Position numbers and translations under genes: made by a program
DNA from: Kingdonia uniflora
Taxonomy: Eukaryota; Streptophyta; Magnoliopsida; Ranunculales; Circaeasteraceae
NCBI GenBank assembly: GCA_014058105.1
Contig: JACGCM010002659.1
Coordinates: forward strand, 496,001-560,000
Length of the DNA stretch: 64,000 nucleotides
Direction: 5' to 3'
In this document: positions 23,930 through 36,900 of the stretch, in pieces
How the letters are laid out: every line of letters starts with the position of its first letter
Position numbering within the stretch: position 1 is the first letter of the stretch
Notes under the pieces: generated by a model
The model's database searches: none
Told to the model about the DNA's origin: nothing
Seen by the model: the letters and a program-made list of their open reading frames with translations, nothing else

Positions 23930-24320
23930 GGGAAGAATAAAATTTTCATGCAGGCTCTTGTTGCGCAGTTCTGAACTGCGCGGCATGAACTAGCCGTTAC
24001 ATTTAAATCACAACCGTCTACGTGTTTCAATCATAAGCGTATATATGCCGCACAGTTTAGAACTGCATGGCATAAAAGCCACTTAAATATTGGCAAGTGT
24101 CATCATGTCATTGGTTTATTGTCTATGCCTAGTTCAAAACTACAGGGCATCAATCCACCAAAAATCCACCCTGAGGGTGGTAGGTTTTAGGTGGGCAGGT
24201 TAGCAGATTGACCTAGCTGTTGTGGGTGGATTGGCGTGGAAACAAGGTGAATGATGGTTTTCACCTTGCCTCGTCATCCTTCACCTAGCTCTTGGCCATG
24301 CTCTAACAAACCCATTGGAG
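23930..24320. repeat. Palindrome cluster, relative of the array spacer element
   Basis: Holds a perfect 19-nt hyphenated palindrome GCGCAGTTCTGAACTGCGC at 23963-23981, with degraded relatives at about 24046-24072 and 24127-24150. It continues through CCACCCTGAGGGTGG and a hairpin AAGGTGAATGATGGTTTTCA to GGCCATGCTCTAAC. The same palindrome type occurs three times in each unit of the 1-22000 array, so this is probably a dispersed copy of one non-autonomous transposon family. Confidence 0.6.
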
Positions 24321-24687
24321 ATGTTCTTTTAAGTTGACGGATTTACCATTTCTTTAGGAGGCAGTTAGAATACAAGAGTGACAAACACTATTTTTTGGGA
24401 AAATTTGTTCTTTGCCCCCCATTATTCCACACGAAATCGCACTTGCCCCTCACTGTTGGTCTAAATTTGAGGATGGACCCCAAAACAGACTTGACCCGCA
24501 TTGACTGGTCTTATTTAGTTGAAGTCTCAAATTTACTTTCGCGTGCCTTGCACGTGAAACAGCAACCCAGGTTACCGGTTACCCATTTTATGTTTCTCAA
24601 GTTCAAAACAAACCTCAAACATATCAAATCGATCCAACGGCGTGGATTAATCTAAAATATGATTGTTGGTCATCTTCTCCAAATAGT

Positions 24688-24811
24688 CTCTCTCTCTCCA
24701 AACTTTATCTTCCTCAAATAGTCTCTCTCTCTCTCTCTTTCTTAACTAGTCTATCTCTCTCTTTCTTAACTACTCTATCTCTTTCTTTCTTTCTCAACTA
24801 GTTTATCTCTT

Positions 24812-24868
<57 letters not shown>
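24688..24868. repeat. CT-rich microsatellite
   Basis: Interrupted CT/CTTT tract ending in an uninterrupted (CT)n run of about 50 bp at 24816-24867. It lies just upstream of the ATG of the GRF-like exon, where a pyrimidine-rich 5' leader would be expected in plants. Bases 24321-24687 hold no supported gene. Confidence 0.9.
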
Positions 24869-24870
<2 letters not shown>

Positions 24871-24884
24871 TTCTGTGAATTACG

Positions 24885-25248
24885 ATGGGAGGTGGATTAG
24901 GAACTAATGTAAGAAGATTTTCTTCCTATCTTGTTTGGTTATTTAAGTTAAAATGAATATTGTTGCAACTATAGTTTTCTGCCATTAAAGTTGTTTTGAA
25001 AGTTTGGGATCCAAAGACAAATTGCAGGAACTTTTATGGGGAGTTAAGTCTAACAACATGCATATTCACAGGTTGAGAATTGTGTACTTTGTGGTGAAGG
25101 CCAACAAACTTTTTTGGAGTATCCATGCATATATAGCAGATACAAGAAACATAGATGCAATGGGATTATGATTTTGAAGGCATCAAACTCTGAAGCAAAT
25201 CCCAAAAGGTTGTTTCTAAGCTGTCAATACTCCAATTGGACTCAGCAG
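24885..25248 (+). CDS. GRF-type zinc-finger-like protein, first two exons
   Basis: ATG at 24885 opens an 8-codon exon (to 24908, GT donor). A 59-codon exon, 25072-25248, follows in phase 0. It encodes CVLCGEGQQTF and then HRCNGIMILKASNSEANPKR followed by LFLSCQYSNW. The C-x-G-x(n)-S/T-x-x-NP-x-R-x-F-x-x-C pattern is that of GRF zinc fingers, which bind single-stranded nucleic acid in several plant proteins. One of the usual cysteines is missing, so metal binding is uncertain. A possible third exon (25338-25391) is out of frame in the simple join. The gene's continuation was not established and it may be a fragment. Confidence 0.5.
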
Positions 25249-25391
25249 GTTCGTAGATTATCTCTTTATAATTATATGTAAGTTTTTCGCTTTAATTTGA
25301 TGTTTTAAATGGATCTTTGTTAATGTGATTTCATCAGAAGAGATTGAGGAGGGAAGCATGGCTCCTCAAGAAGTTGAGAAACTAGATACAG

Positions 25392-28179
25392 GTATCAGCA
25401 TTTTTATTATGTTTTTATGATGTTTTTGTGCCCTAGTTAACGTATGTTGTGTGAATTAGGATTATTTTTCGTCTCAAAAAGCTCTCTCTATGTCCTTAAC
25501 TATCTTTTATGTTACTATGTAAATAGATATACGATAGAGCACAGTTTCCTCTTATTTAGGGTTTGTGTGGTCCCTACGTTTATGTAATTGCAAAATTAGT
25601 TTTCCGTTAAACTTGCATGTCTTTGTTCATGATACTTCACTTTTTGGTGTATTGCTTTTACAAGTGTGGTTCTTATTTCGCTGTTATCTTTTAATACGTA
25701 TAGTGGAATGTTTTTGTCTCTGTTCTTAATAACAATTTTGCATTACCTCATGCAGTGAATTTGGGATCCTAGCCAAAACAATTTTTTATATTTATCTAAC
25801 CAAATAAAATTTCTGTGGCCTATAATGGGTACTTGATGTATTTTGATTAACTGATTTACGAGAATATGAGGGCTATTTGACGACTAAAAGACATATTAGA
25901 GAATTTTTGAGAAGTTTAGAACTCGATAACTGAAAAGTTTGGAACAAGTTTCGATGTAATTCAATCAGTATAGTTGACATATGTGTAAAAATGCCTGAAA
26001 CTTCCACTGGATCTAGCCAAGTAACTTGCTTAATTCCGTGAATGTTTAAAGATAGTTAAAGATGTCCATAAAAGAGTTTACTAGCGTAAATACACAATTG
26101 TGTATGAGTAGAGTAGGCCCAGTCTTGGAGAAGTGCACTTTTGTTTGATTTAGTTATCAGTTAAATGGAAACTCAAGGGGGTGTGGCTTATTATATTTTT
26201 TTTGCAAAGGTCGTATAATATTATTTTCAAAGACGACTTAGCATTGTTAGATGAGATAACAAAGGGACTAATGCATATAGAATCTATCGGATTTAGAATA
26301 GTCTGAACTAGAAAGAGTATGTCCAACAGACTTTAGTAACAACAAAAATAAATGTGTGCACTATTAATCAAGTGCAATAGAAAATAAGGCCTTTAATGTA
26401 AGTCATTTTGACGGGAATGCCTTTTATGTACTTATCACGTACCAAAAACCCTGTCCCTTTCTCTTCTTTTAGATCTTATAACTTACTATAAATGATAGAC
26501 CTACAAATAATCCTTGTAAAGTAATGAACTCTTCAAGTTATAGTTTTTTTCAACGTCTATGAAATCTCCAGGCCCTTGTCCAAATACCATTTTTATTATC
26601 AAGGGTGTGCCAGTCAGCTATTCGAAGGACTAATTCCATGGACACTTACAATATTCATTAATCATGCGTGCTAATTAGACATAACTTCTCCCACTTCTTT
26701 TTTATCCTTTTATGCTACTTTTGCTTTATTTTTATTCATAAAATTGATGAATTTGTGGGGACAAGGGCTTATATGGGGGTTGGGATCTTGTTATACTATA
26801 CGGGTGTTGATTATTTTCGGCTCTAAAAGACTTTCAGTTTATTAAGATGTAGCTTCTTTAAATTTGAACTAGCATTAGTGTGCATATATATCAGCGGACA
26901 CTTGAAATTAATAAAAGAATATTAAAGCAGAAAAGTTGGATATGTACATATATGTTATTAATTCCAATATGGATACTGTTTGAAAAGCTTTGCCGTATTC
27001 AGATTTAGCGTTCTTCCTGTTCTTTATAAGCAAATGTTACTGGGTTGCAGATGTGGGTAAGTCTGCTATTGGAGGGTAAATACTTTTCCTCAGTGGTCAA
27101 GTGCATGACCGAACAATCCAGAAATATGAGATGGAAGCTAAAGATAAAAACACAGAAAAATGGTAAGGCAACCTTTAGTTATTAATGTCAACCAGTCAAG
27201 AAGTGCCGATCTTATTTATTATTAGCTATTTAATTATAGCTGCTTCTTATTCTTACTCGGCGTATGAAGGTGTTACGAAAACTTCACTATTCTCATTTGA
27301 AGATTTAACACAATATTATATGGCTGACGTTTGAATACAAAGCTTGGACGGAGTAGGAAGGTGCTATAAAAACTCCACTATTTTCATTTGAAGATCGAAT
27401 AGAATATTATAAGACTGACGTATGAATACAAAGTTGGACCCTTCTTTGGGTTCAGTTAGTTATTTGATGGTTTGTTTAAGGATTTAGATGATATAGCAAA
27501 CTCTTAAAAAACAAACAGTAGTAGGGTTTCTCTTCAACTCATGATCTTTTGGTAGGTTTAGTGAGAGGAAACCTATTCCCCCCCCCCCCCCCCCTACACA
27601 CACACACACAATGAATAGCGCTCTCCCTAGTAAATTTTACTGATCCCCAGGTATCTGTACTGTATCTTGGAAATGGCAGCGTGTGTTGCGATTGTTGTAA
27701 ATATGTCATTTGAGTCTTGATGTCATTACACAAACTTCCATCTTTAAATATAGCTTCCCTATTTTCTATACTTTCTCTAAAGATATATTTCGCGGTAATG
27801 GACATACGAAAAAAGGTATTGTTGTAATATAGCCTCAGTATTTTGAAATTGACGCTTATTTCTGCTTCAATTTGTGCTTTCTTATATTCTGTTAGCCATC
27901 AATCTTGATAGCTATGCTTTATGGAGGAACTTGTTTTTCTTCTACTCCTGATGTATATTCCACTTTAAAAAATCTATAAAAATATTGCTTACCTTGCAAA
28001 AAGAAGAAGGAACTTGTTTTTCTTTAATTTAATTCTTTATGGATTAAAACTGTACTATCTTATTGCCATGAGCTAACTACATAAACATACATAGTTGTTT
28101 TTTCGGTCTTTGTAGTTTTGATTATTAGGGTATATTATCATTTCTTAATTTCCTATGCACTAAACCCTTCTTCTTTTAG
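25392..28179. other. AT-rich stretch without supported gene
   Basis: Long low-GC sequence with no open frame of note. It contains a poly-C run next to a (CA)n run at about 27577-27610. It may be intronic if the GRF exon and the proteasome-like exons belong to one locus, but nothing shows that. Confidence 0.4.
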
Positions 28180-31100
28180 GTATAGGCCATACAGCATGCA
28201 TGCAAATGAGGAGCGTATAAAGGTGTGTTTTTTCGTATAATGTTGTATGGTGTTCTAAAGTTCATTTGCTGAGGCATATCCCCCTCCCCATAGAAGAAAA
28301 CTTATATTGCAACCAAAGGAAATTACAAGCAAAAGGCAGACAAAATAGTGCCATCCTCTAACTTTAGAAAATTTGAAATATTCTGTCAATGACTCCTCAA
28401 TATTCTGTCACTGTATCATGTAGTCATGCCCCTTTTCCTGCTAGTTGGTCAAACCTAAAGTTGTCTTCCCTCCATGTTGTTGTGACCATATCCTCTCCAT
28501 ATTGTAGCTTGCTTCATTCCAGTCTCCTCTCAATGCCCAAGGAATATTTCCAGTTTGAAAGGCCAAGATAGCAGCTGCTGAGTGCTGAGTTAGATTCAAC
28601 CCAGGCAACCATAACATAGGAGAACTAAACCTAATACGCCATAACTCTGCCCAAAAAGTAACAGAAAATAACCTAAATTTCTTATGAACAAAATTGCGGC
28701 TCTATGTCAGATACTGTAACATTGTTGGTATTCCAGGGATAAAATTTGTTGAACCCTATGCCTTTGGGATGCAATCTTCCTATCACGGAAGCTACTTTTG
28801 AGCTGCTTATAAGTTTTATTTCATAGAAGAGGGAAGCATACACAACAGAAACTTGAAAGAAGTAATAGACACAGGGATTCAAAATGTGAACAGTGTCATG
28901 CAAGTGTTGGTAGTGTTCATCATTAGATGCTTTATCATTTGAACAAGTGGTATGATTGGCCAATGGCCACACAGATCATCCTCTTATCATTGCCTATCTT
29001 TATTTCTCAAACTAATATTTAAGTTTCTTCTTATCCATAATTGATATTTCAGGGAAAAACAGTGGAGGCCAGTACAGCACATTTTGAGATGGAATCAACA
29101 AGATCTACGGATCTTGATGCACGGGTAATCTTTCCCCCTTTGCAAAATTGTCTATGGTATCATCCTGATTAGTCTCGTTTTGCTGTAAATATGACTTATC
29201 TAATAGATGTAAGTGCAACCAAAGTGTATGCATTCTCTCATTTTCTCTATTTGGGATGTTTGTTTTGTAATTTCCAGGGTCATAAAAGTTATGTCCCAAA
29301 GATGATAAGTGAGGCATCTCCAGCCGATATAGGAGTTCTGGTAATTATATTTATTGATGCTTCACTCTCTTATTTAGTTTTTGGATATTTGTGCCATTTA
29401 ATCATATGGTATTTAGGTAATATCTTCTTGGAAAGAAGAATTTGAAACTGACAGACCCGTGAACATGTTCTACTTGCCAAAACCTTCGATGTCTCCAAGT
29501 TGCTTGTAAATAAGAAATTACCACCATTTAAAACCATTGCAAATTCTCTTAACCCAAAATTCCAGCTAAATCAAAATGTGAATTTTTGTGTTCAAAAACA
29601 AAACTCGATTTCAGTCCAACCTATTTACCTTGGCCCCTACTGAAAAATTATAGCTTCACTCTGCCCCTCGTTGGTACCATCCCAAAGGATCCTAATCATA
29701 TCCTACTTTAATGCCTTTGACACTGGTAGATGAAATAAGAAAACATCGTCATTTTCAAGAATGCCAACTTCATGTCAAATCATTTGATAACTGGATCCTA
29801 ATCCTTAGCGTGTTACCTCCCCTTCTATTTCTCTAACAAACTGTCTTTCCTACTCCACATTCTTTCTCTACACTCTACATGCGCAAACGATTCCTCCAAG
29901 CACTCCGTCTTGGTATGCCCACCTCTCACAGGCTCTTCCCTGGAATCTTCTGACATTACTTTATTAATAATTTGATGCCATGGATATCACAAGATGTCAT
30001 AATCAATTGTTTACGCATACATACAAAATGTTCGCACGAAGTGAGATTTCTTGGCTTTAATGGAATGTCGTGTCTTCACCTAATCTCGTATATTTTTTCA
30101 TGAGTCCAAGTGTTTTGATTAGAGTAAAATACCGAATCACTGGATAATTTGCCCTATTCTGACCAAATACGACATTACCACTATAAATGTCCTCACATTA
30201 ACATCAGAGTATGGAGTCTAAAACTGGTCTATTATGAGTATTAAGTGTTAGAGTTGGACTAAAAGTAATATAGAACGACTTCAGAAAAATTAATATCTTA
30301 CTGTTTCAAAATTTTGTTTGTTTTTCCTTACAGATAAAGCTTGCAAAAGGCTGGCACACTGATACATGTTTAGTGTCCTTACACCATCGTGATGGGATTG
30401 TGCTAGTAGCTGACAAGCGAGCCACTCTACTTGATGGAACTTGTAAGTACAAACAAGCTAACTATTTATTTCTCTTAAGTGACCTTTGAAATTAAGTTGA
30501 TCGTATGTTTAATAACTTTGTATTGCAGATACGATACATAAGAAAATCATAGAAATAAATGATTACTTAATGTGCGCTATGTCTGGAAATGCATCGTCCG
30601 CGGTAGCAGCGATTGGAATGATTATGAAGAAGGTAATCTTTGATCATACAAATTACGAGAGGATACAAATATGTTTTGCATATATGTTTAACTAGCGTTT
30701 AACCTGTTTGTTGCACTTCAGTTTTCGCTAGATTTATCTCACATGATTGCTCTAACTGTCCAACTTATTAATCATGATTGAGCTAACCTTTAGCAATTAG
30801 AAATAATAATAATAATGCCAAATCTACCTTTTCCACCTATTTTTATTTCTATATAGAGAGAACTTCCCCTTTCATAATCAAAATTTTAATTAATGCTAAC
30901 CAAAGCCTTTTAACATAAAAGCAAACAGAAACTACACTAGAGATTTAGTATAAAGGTGTAACCTGAATATGCACGGTTCAATCACTTATGATTAACCAAA
31001 CACAACTATTTTTTTACAGCAAAGTATGAATTCATTACATAACTGTAGGTTTCTTCACAATTCCCTTTTATTCAATGTGATTTATTTTCATTTCAATTTA

Positions 31101-31755
31101 TTTTCAGCTTTGTATATCCTGCAGTCCCAATTAGCATCCTCCCAAATCATTTGTTCAAACTAATCATGTGTTCCATTCTAATATTTTTTTTCAGAGATAT
31201 GTATTCGTCTTCCATTTTAGCATTCTCTTCGCCTAAATAGTTATTGCATCCAGCTATGTTGTCATGCGTTGTCATGCCTGATGTACTTAAAAAAATAGTT
31301 AATTCATCAATTTCCCTCTCTTTATATGTATTTTTTGTCAATTGTGTCTTTACATTTTGACAAATTGTTTAATCATAACATTGTGTCATAACCAATTTCT
31401 TCTAGGGCATAAAATAGTAAAACTCAATGCTATGAAAATGGTGATAGAGCTCAAGAAGCATTTTGTCCGAAACCTATCGTCTGAGAGACGTCATATCTAG
31501 TCTTTATTTACTTTTCTCTGCTGTTATTCTAAGAAAAATGTGAAACACATGATAGTGTACGATTCCTACCGGAATTGTCACTATCCTAATTACCAGAGCC
31601 TCGCTCTTTTTCGCACCCTGGGATGAGGTGCACCTTATGCTGACAAGTTCTTAAAAGACCGTGTCTATCCAAACATAGTTTTATTTGAGGCTAAGAGAAT
31701 AGCGGTCCAATGTACTAACCAGAAAACCATAACTTGTGGCCCAATAGCTCATTGT
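28180..31755 (+). pseudogene. Divergent proteasome beta-subunit-like gene lacking the catalytic threonine
   Basis: Candidate exons with matching phases are 28180-28222, 29053-29124, 29278-29340, 30334-30442 and 30529-30632. The last two join to read AKGWHTDTCLV, HHRDGIVLVADKRATLLDGT, TIHKKIIEINDYLMCAMSGN. This follows the beta5-type core (KGTTT, GVIVAVDSRAT, KKVIEINPYLLGTMAGG). The Gly-Thr processing site that creates the N-terminal catalytic Thr is Gly-Trp here, so peptidase activity is not expected. Further segments at 31406-31500 and 31556-31755 resemble later beta-subunit sequence (GSG-PY), but contain stops and lie inside an inverted repeat. Presence of introns rules out a retrocopy. Whether exons 1-3 belong is less sure. 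Most likely a decayed paralogue. Confidence 0.6.
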
Positions 31756-32628
31756 AAGCTATTTTTCTTCTCTCAATGTATGTGAATATTAAATTTCTTA
31801 CTCAAGTTTGGCCTGCAAGTCGAGCTAATACCAGTCGTCTTAGCTCGACTTGCAAACCAAACTTGAATAAAGTGTTTAATAGTTACATACATTAAGAGAA
31901 GAAAAATAGCTTACAATGAGCTGTTGGGCCACAAGTTATAGTTTTCTGGCTAACAAATTGGACCGCCTGAACCCCTACTCTCCTGGCCTCAAATAAAATC
32001 ATATTTGGATAGACACGGTATTTCAAGAACTTGTCATCATAAGGTGCACCTGATCCCAGGGTTCGAAAAAGAGCGGAGCTCCGGTAATTAGGATAGTGAC
32101 AATTCCGGTAGGAATCGTACACTATTATGTGTTTTACACTTTTCTTAGAATAACAACAGATGAGAGCAAATAAAGATTGGATACAGTGTCATCCAAACGA
32201 TAGGTTTCAGACAAAATATTTCTTGAGCTCTGTTACCATTTTTATAGCAGTGAGTTTCGCCATTTTATGCCTTGGAGGAAACTAGTCATGACACAATATT
32301 ATGATTAAGCAATTTGTCAAAATGTAAGGGCGTAATTGGCAAAAAATACATATAAAGTGGGGGAAATTGATGAATTAACTTTTTTTTTAAGTACATTAAA
32401 AACATGACAACATAGTTGGATGCAATAACTATTTAGGCGAAGAGAATGTGCTGAATACATATAACTCTGAAGAAAAATATTAGGATGGAACACATGATTA
32501 GTTTGAACAGATGATTTGGGAGGATGCCAATTGGGACTGCAAGATATACAAAGCTGAAAATAAATTGAAATGTAAACTAATAAATCACATTGAATAAAAG
32601 GGAATTACGAAGAAACCTACAGTTTTAG
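31040..32628. repeat. 1.59-kb inverted repeat (near-perfect palindrome) containing proteasome-like exons
   Basis: The axis is at 31834. The centre pairs CAAGTTTGGCCTGCAAGTCG... (from 31803) with its complement ending at 31866, leaving an 11-nt loop (31829-31839). Arms extend outward about 790 bp each, to CTGTAGGTTTCTTC at about 31045 and its complement at about 32625, with few gaps. Identity looks close to 90 percent by eye. The right arm (minus strand, 32122-31892) keeps one open exon with LGSGAPYDDKF and VYPNMILFEARR. The left-arm counterpart has TGA and a short deletion. A transcript crossing the axis would fold into a long hairpin. Confidence 0.95.
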
Positions 32629-33479
32629 CATTTGCTCATGTGATTTCATTATCTGAGCTTTTAGTAAACCCCATCCTCCACAATTTACTTGGCTTTGCTC
32701 TTTCATCCAGAGGGTAGTCATCTTTGGCTTCTCATAGGAGGTTTTAGCGAAATTCTGGATCCTATTGATAGATTTTCTCAAAATACTAATGGGTTTAAAC
32801 CACTTTTTGGTATTCATTCTACCTGGACTAATGACAACACTAACAGGCAATTTATTGGGTAAAGGATTGATAGCGGGTTTTGTAATCCACTTTGGAAAAA
32901 TTTGTTTCCAAAAGCATAGCTTCACAATTTCCCTGTGACCACATCGAATCATAGTCTTATTATACTCAACACTAGACCTTCAGAAGCTAATTTGCGTAAA
33001 CAATTTCATTTTAAATCTGCATGGATTTAACACCTGGATTGAAAAACTTCTATCCAAAATACTTGGCATCGGTTATGGATAAAGGGCTCTCATTCATACA
33101 GGTTTAATTCTAAGTTGAAAACTTCAAAGTTTGATCTTAAAGATTGGGATAAGCAACACAGGGGATCTCAAAAAGAAAATAAGGATATTGAACATGAAAT
33201 TCATTTACTCCAAATATCTAAATAAATCCTCTTTTAATAGAGACTACTACGCCTATTCTCTAGCTGTTTGCCGATGATTAAATAAGGTTTCCCAATTTAA
33301 GTTTTAAATAAGGCCAAAGGCCTGTAATATTAGTCACTTATCTTTGTGACTTTTAGTTTGATAAATTAAAGAGTTTATTTTCCTGCGAGTTTATTTGAGG
33401 TTTAGGTATTTCAGTCATAAATCGTTTTTTTTTTAACAACATTGGTTCATCTCAATCCTTTTCTTCCGCGATGATTATT
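32629..33479. other. Unassigned sequence beside the palindrome
   Basis: No supported gene. A minus-strand open frame at 32617-32952 has no recognisable motif. Short plus-strand pieces near 33030-33110 may be LINE debris. Confidence 0.3.
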
Positions 33480-33900
33480 ACATCTTCTTAATTGGGTAAA
33501 TTAGCGGTTTAAAAGGGCAAAGAGTTAGCTTTTGGCACGATGTCTGGTGTGATTCAAGACCTATGGCTATAATGTATCCTTCGCTTTATAACGCTTGTGG
33601 TCTAAAGCTTGGGAAGGTGATCAAGTTTTACAAGTTGGAGGGGGAGACTGCGAGCTGGAATTTTCAGTTTTGTAGAAATATGTTTGATAGGGAGCTAGAG
33701 GATCTCGGGCTTATGATTCTAAAAGTTACCTTGGTTACGATTCGATTGAGGGAAGACAAATGAAAATAGAAGTGAGCTGAGAATGGGATATTCACGGTGA
33801 AATCTGTGTAGTCATTTAGTAGAAGCAAGAAGCACAAGAGGTGAGTATCGAGTTGTGGACTTCCCAAGACGTTGGGTGTGGAAGAAAAATATACTGTTCA
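33480..33900 (+). mobile_element. LINE remnant, region after the reverse transcriptase
   Basis: An open frame around 33563-33763 reads MAIMYPSLYNACGL and ASWNFQFCRNMFDRELEDLG. It is preceded by VSFWHDVWCDSRP in the same region. This is the usual stretch between reverse transcriptase and the C-terminal zinc-finger of plant L1-type ORF2. It is a separate, older fragment lying upstream of the longer LINE. Confidence 0.65.
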
Positions 33901-33979
33901 AATTTGCTTTATTTTATTGGGGGGTGGTTTGGGGGAGAGCAACGACTAAAGATCTTTCTCCTTTATGTCTCAAAATTAG

Positions 33980-36900
33980 TAACTCTCCAGGGAATATTCT
34001 GAGGGAAGTTTTGGTGTCAGCGGGTCCCAATGGGAAATTCAAGTTGGTAGAAATTGACGTCTTTTGACTTTTAGGGCTGGGCACTTGGCGAGTGGACGGG
34101 TAATTCATGTGGCATAGAGGAGCATGGGAAACTTTAAACAAAATTTGGCAAACATATAGATGAGATTGGTAATGTGAAGATGGTTAATGGTAAACACTCC
34201 TCAAGAGGTCTATGTTAATGTCGGCCAAGCTATGGTAGCTAATACTGTTACTGCAGATCCATATTCTACTCCAATGAAGGTAATAACTAGTGGCCTAAGC
34301 TTCAAAGATGTTATTGTAGGAAGAGGTCGTAGTCTGCGAAGGTCTTTTGATAAATGTTCTGACTGTGACTGTCCCTTGTATTCAGAATACTCCAGGGCCT
34401 CCTAAGCCTCGATATGCTATTATAAACGAGGATGCAGAGATGTCATACAAAGTTCCATCACGGCCAAACCTAGTTTTCCCAGTTGGTAAGAGCTCCCCCC
34501 TTCTTTCTAAGTGGGGGCTACAGTAAGTTATTCAATCCATGTACTTCTTATCTCAGCTGAGAACATCTACCGCTTTTCTTTTTTCTCCACCGCTTATTTG
34601 TTTGGACTCCCCTGTTACTTTGTCTTCTAATTTGTGTTTGCAGTGGGCTCGTTTTTGTCATTTTTAATCAAAGGAAGGCTTGTCACGTTATGTAGATAAT
34701 GAACGGGGAGCTATAAATGTGGAATCCATTAGCAAGGATATCAATCCCAATTAGGCCAATAATGTTTGTTTCAATGTAAGCCTCGAGTGTGATTCAAGTA
34801 CAGTAGGTGAGGAGGTCATGACCTCAACTACATGTCAAGCTATTGAGTCTTTTGATCTCAGCTTATCTGATAAAGGAGACAAAGTGTTGTCTTACTGCGA
34901 CGATATTGGAGCATTGTTGATTATTGAAAGGAAGGACAACGAGAGTTGTGAGCTAGAGTTTTTAGTGCATGTGGTAGGGGGAGTAAATGGTGTAGGATTT
35001 TTAAGGGGTGGTGTGTTAGATATTGTGGAGTATGTTACCCCGCTAGAGGCGGGAATGGATGAGTGTGTTTCTATCAATGATCTAACATTAAAATGGATCA
35101 AAGACAATTTCTGTGGGATATCAAAAGTAGTAGGCATGACTATTGGGGGGGGGGGGGTAGGGAGAAGGAAGTCGCTAGACTTATGACTAAGATTATTTAT
35201 AGGGAGAAGGAGAGTGGGTTGACAACTCCTAACGAATGTGGTACTAGTAATCCTAAGGGCCCTAGAGGAGTAAGAGAGTTGGCTAGTTTGGTGTCGTCAT
35301 TGGCTTGTGTGGGGGAGGTGAGTGAGGGGAGCAGATCTAGAAGAGAAAAAAACCCGGTTTATAAATGATGATCCCTAAGATTTTATCGTGGAATGTGAGC
35401 GGGTTAGGGAGTAGCGAAAAAAAGTTTCAAATTAAGGACTTCATTAAGAGGTGAAAGGCTAATTTGGTGGTCCTACAAGAGATAAAGATGGAAATGATGG
35501 ATGCTTTGTTTGTTCGGGATATTAGGATAGGGGACAATATTGGGTGGTGTGACCTTCCGTTTGTAGGAACGGTGGGTATAGGGTTATTGTTATGTGGGAT
35601 AAGAAGGGGTTTAATTTTGACAAGTTTAGCGTAGACAAATACTCTATTTTCTGTGGGTGGTAATCGAATTGGTTATGAGGATAAATTTGCTTTCTCCGGT
35701 GTTTACGGGCCTAATGAGAGCAATTTAAGGCAAGACCTTTGGGATGAGTGAAAGTTTCTTTTGGGATAGATGTTTGGTGTATTGGGGGGACTTTAATGTG
35801 ATTAGGCTTGTGCATGAGAAGAGTACTGCTACGAGGTTAACTTCGAGTATGCGTAGTTTTTGTGAGTTTATTCAGAGGAATTCTCTTTTGGACCTTCCGT
35901 TATCTAGATCTGGAGGCAAGTTTACGTAGTCGACTAATGAGGAGATCCTGGTTCTTTGTCGTCTTGGCAGGTTTTTGGTCAGTGGAGAGTGGGAGGATCT
36001 ATTCCCTAAACTTTCCCAAATTTTAGCAACCAAAACTTGTCCTGATCATTCCTTGATTATTTTGGATTGTGGTGTGGTTAACGAGTTGCCTAAGCCGTTC
36101 AAATTTGAAAATATGTGGTTAGAGATTCCTGGTTTCAAGGAGAATGTGAAGGTTTGGTGGGATTCTTTTGTGGTGGAGGGTAGGCCTGGCAAAGCTTTTA
36201 GGCTCAAACTTAAGTTGTTGAAGAGTAAACTTATCAAATGGAATAAAGATACAGTTGGTAATATCGAGAGACAAAAACTGGTGTTGCTCGATAAGATTGA
36301 TGATTTGGATAAAAAGTAAGATGTAGGTTTGAGTCGTGTGGAAGTTCCTAGGAGGGGGACCTTGAAGAATGAGTTTTTTAGGATGGTGAAGATGGAAGAG
36401 ATATCAAGAAGGCAAAAGTTTCGGGTTAAGTGGTTAATAGAAGGAGACAATAACACCAATTTTTTTTCATAAAGTGGCTAATGCTCGAAATAGGATTAAG
36501 AAGATGACTAAGGTGGAGGTGTCAGGGGTTTTGATGGAAGAAGAGGATATTCATTAGGATGTCGCAAATTTTTACTCAGGGTTGTACTCTGAGGATTGTT
36601 ACCTTAGACCTCGGTTGGATGGAGTAGATTTTGGTAGAATCACAGCTGATGAAGTTACTTTGTTGGAGGCGCTTATTGAAGAGAAGGAAGTTTTAGAGGT
36701 GATTATGGGGATGGATGGAGACAAGTCTCTAGGTCCGGATGGTTTCTCGATGGTTTTTTAAGCGTTGTTAGGATGTTGTCAAAGCGGATCTTATGGAGGT
36801 TATGAAAAACTTTTTTGAGAATGGTTTTATGGATTTTTGTTCTAATAGTACATTTGTGATGTTGATCCCTAAGGTTGAGGGGGTGGTTAATATCAAAGAT

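Noticed and set aside
24395..24655. 86-codon open frame before the CT tract
   Set aside because: No motif, no plausible splice context, and its opening (TTTGCCCCCC, CTTGCCCCTC) looks like common dispersed plant repeat sequence.
27577..27612. Poly-C next to (CA)n as a possible regulatory or G-quadruplex site
   Set aside because: A simple-sequence tract of this kind is common, the homopolymer length is unreliable in assemblies, and no gene lies nearby.
36046..36459. 137-codon minus-strand open frame
   Set aside because: Antisense to the LINE ORF2 linker region; Ser/Leu-rich shadow translation.
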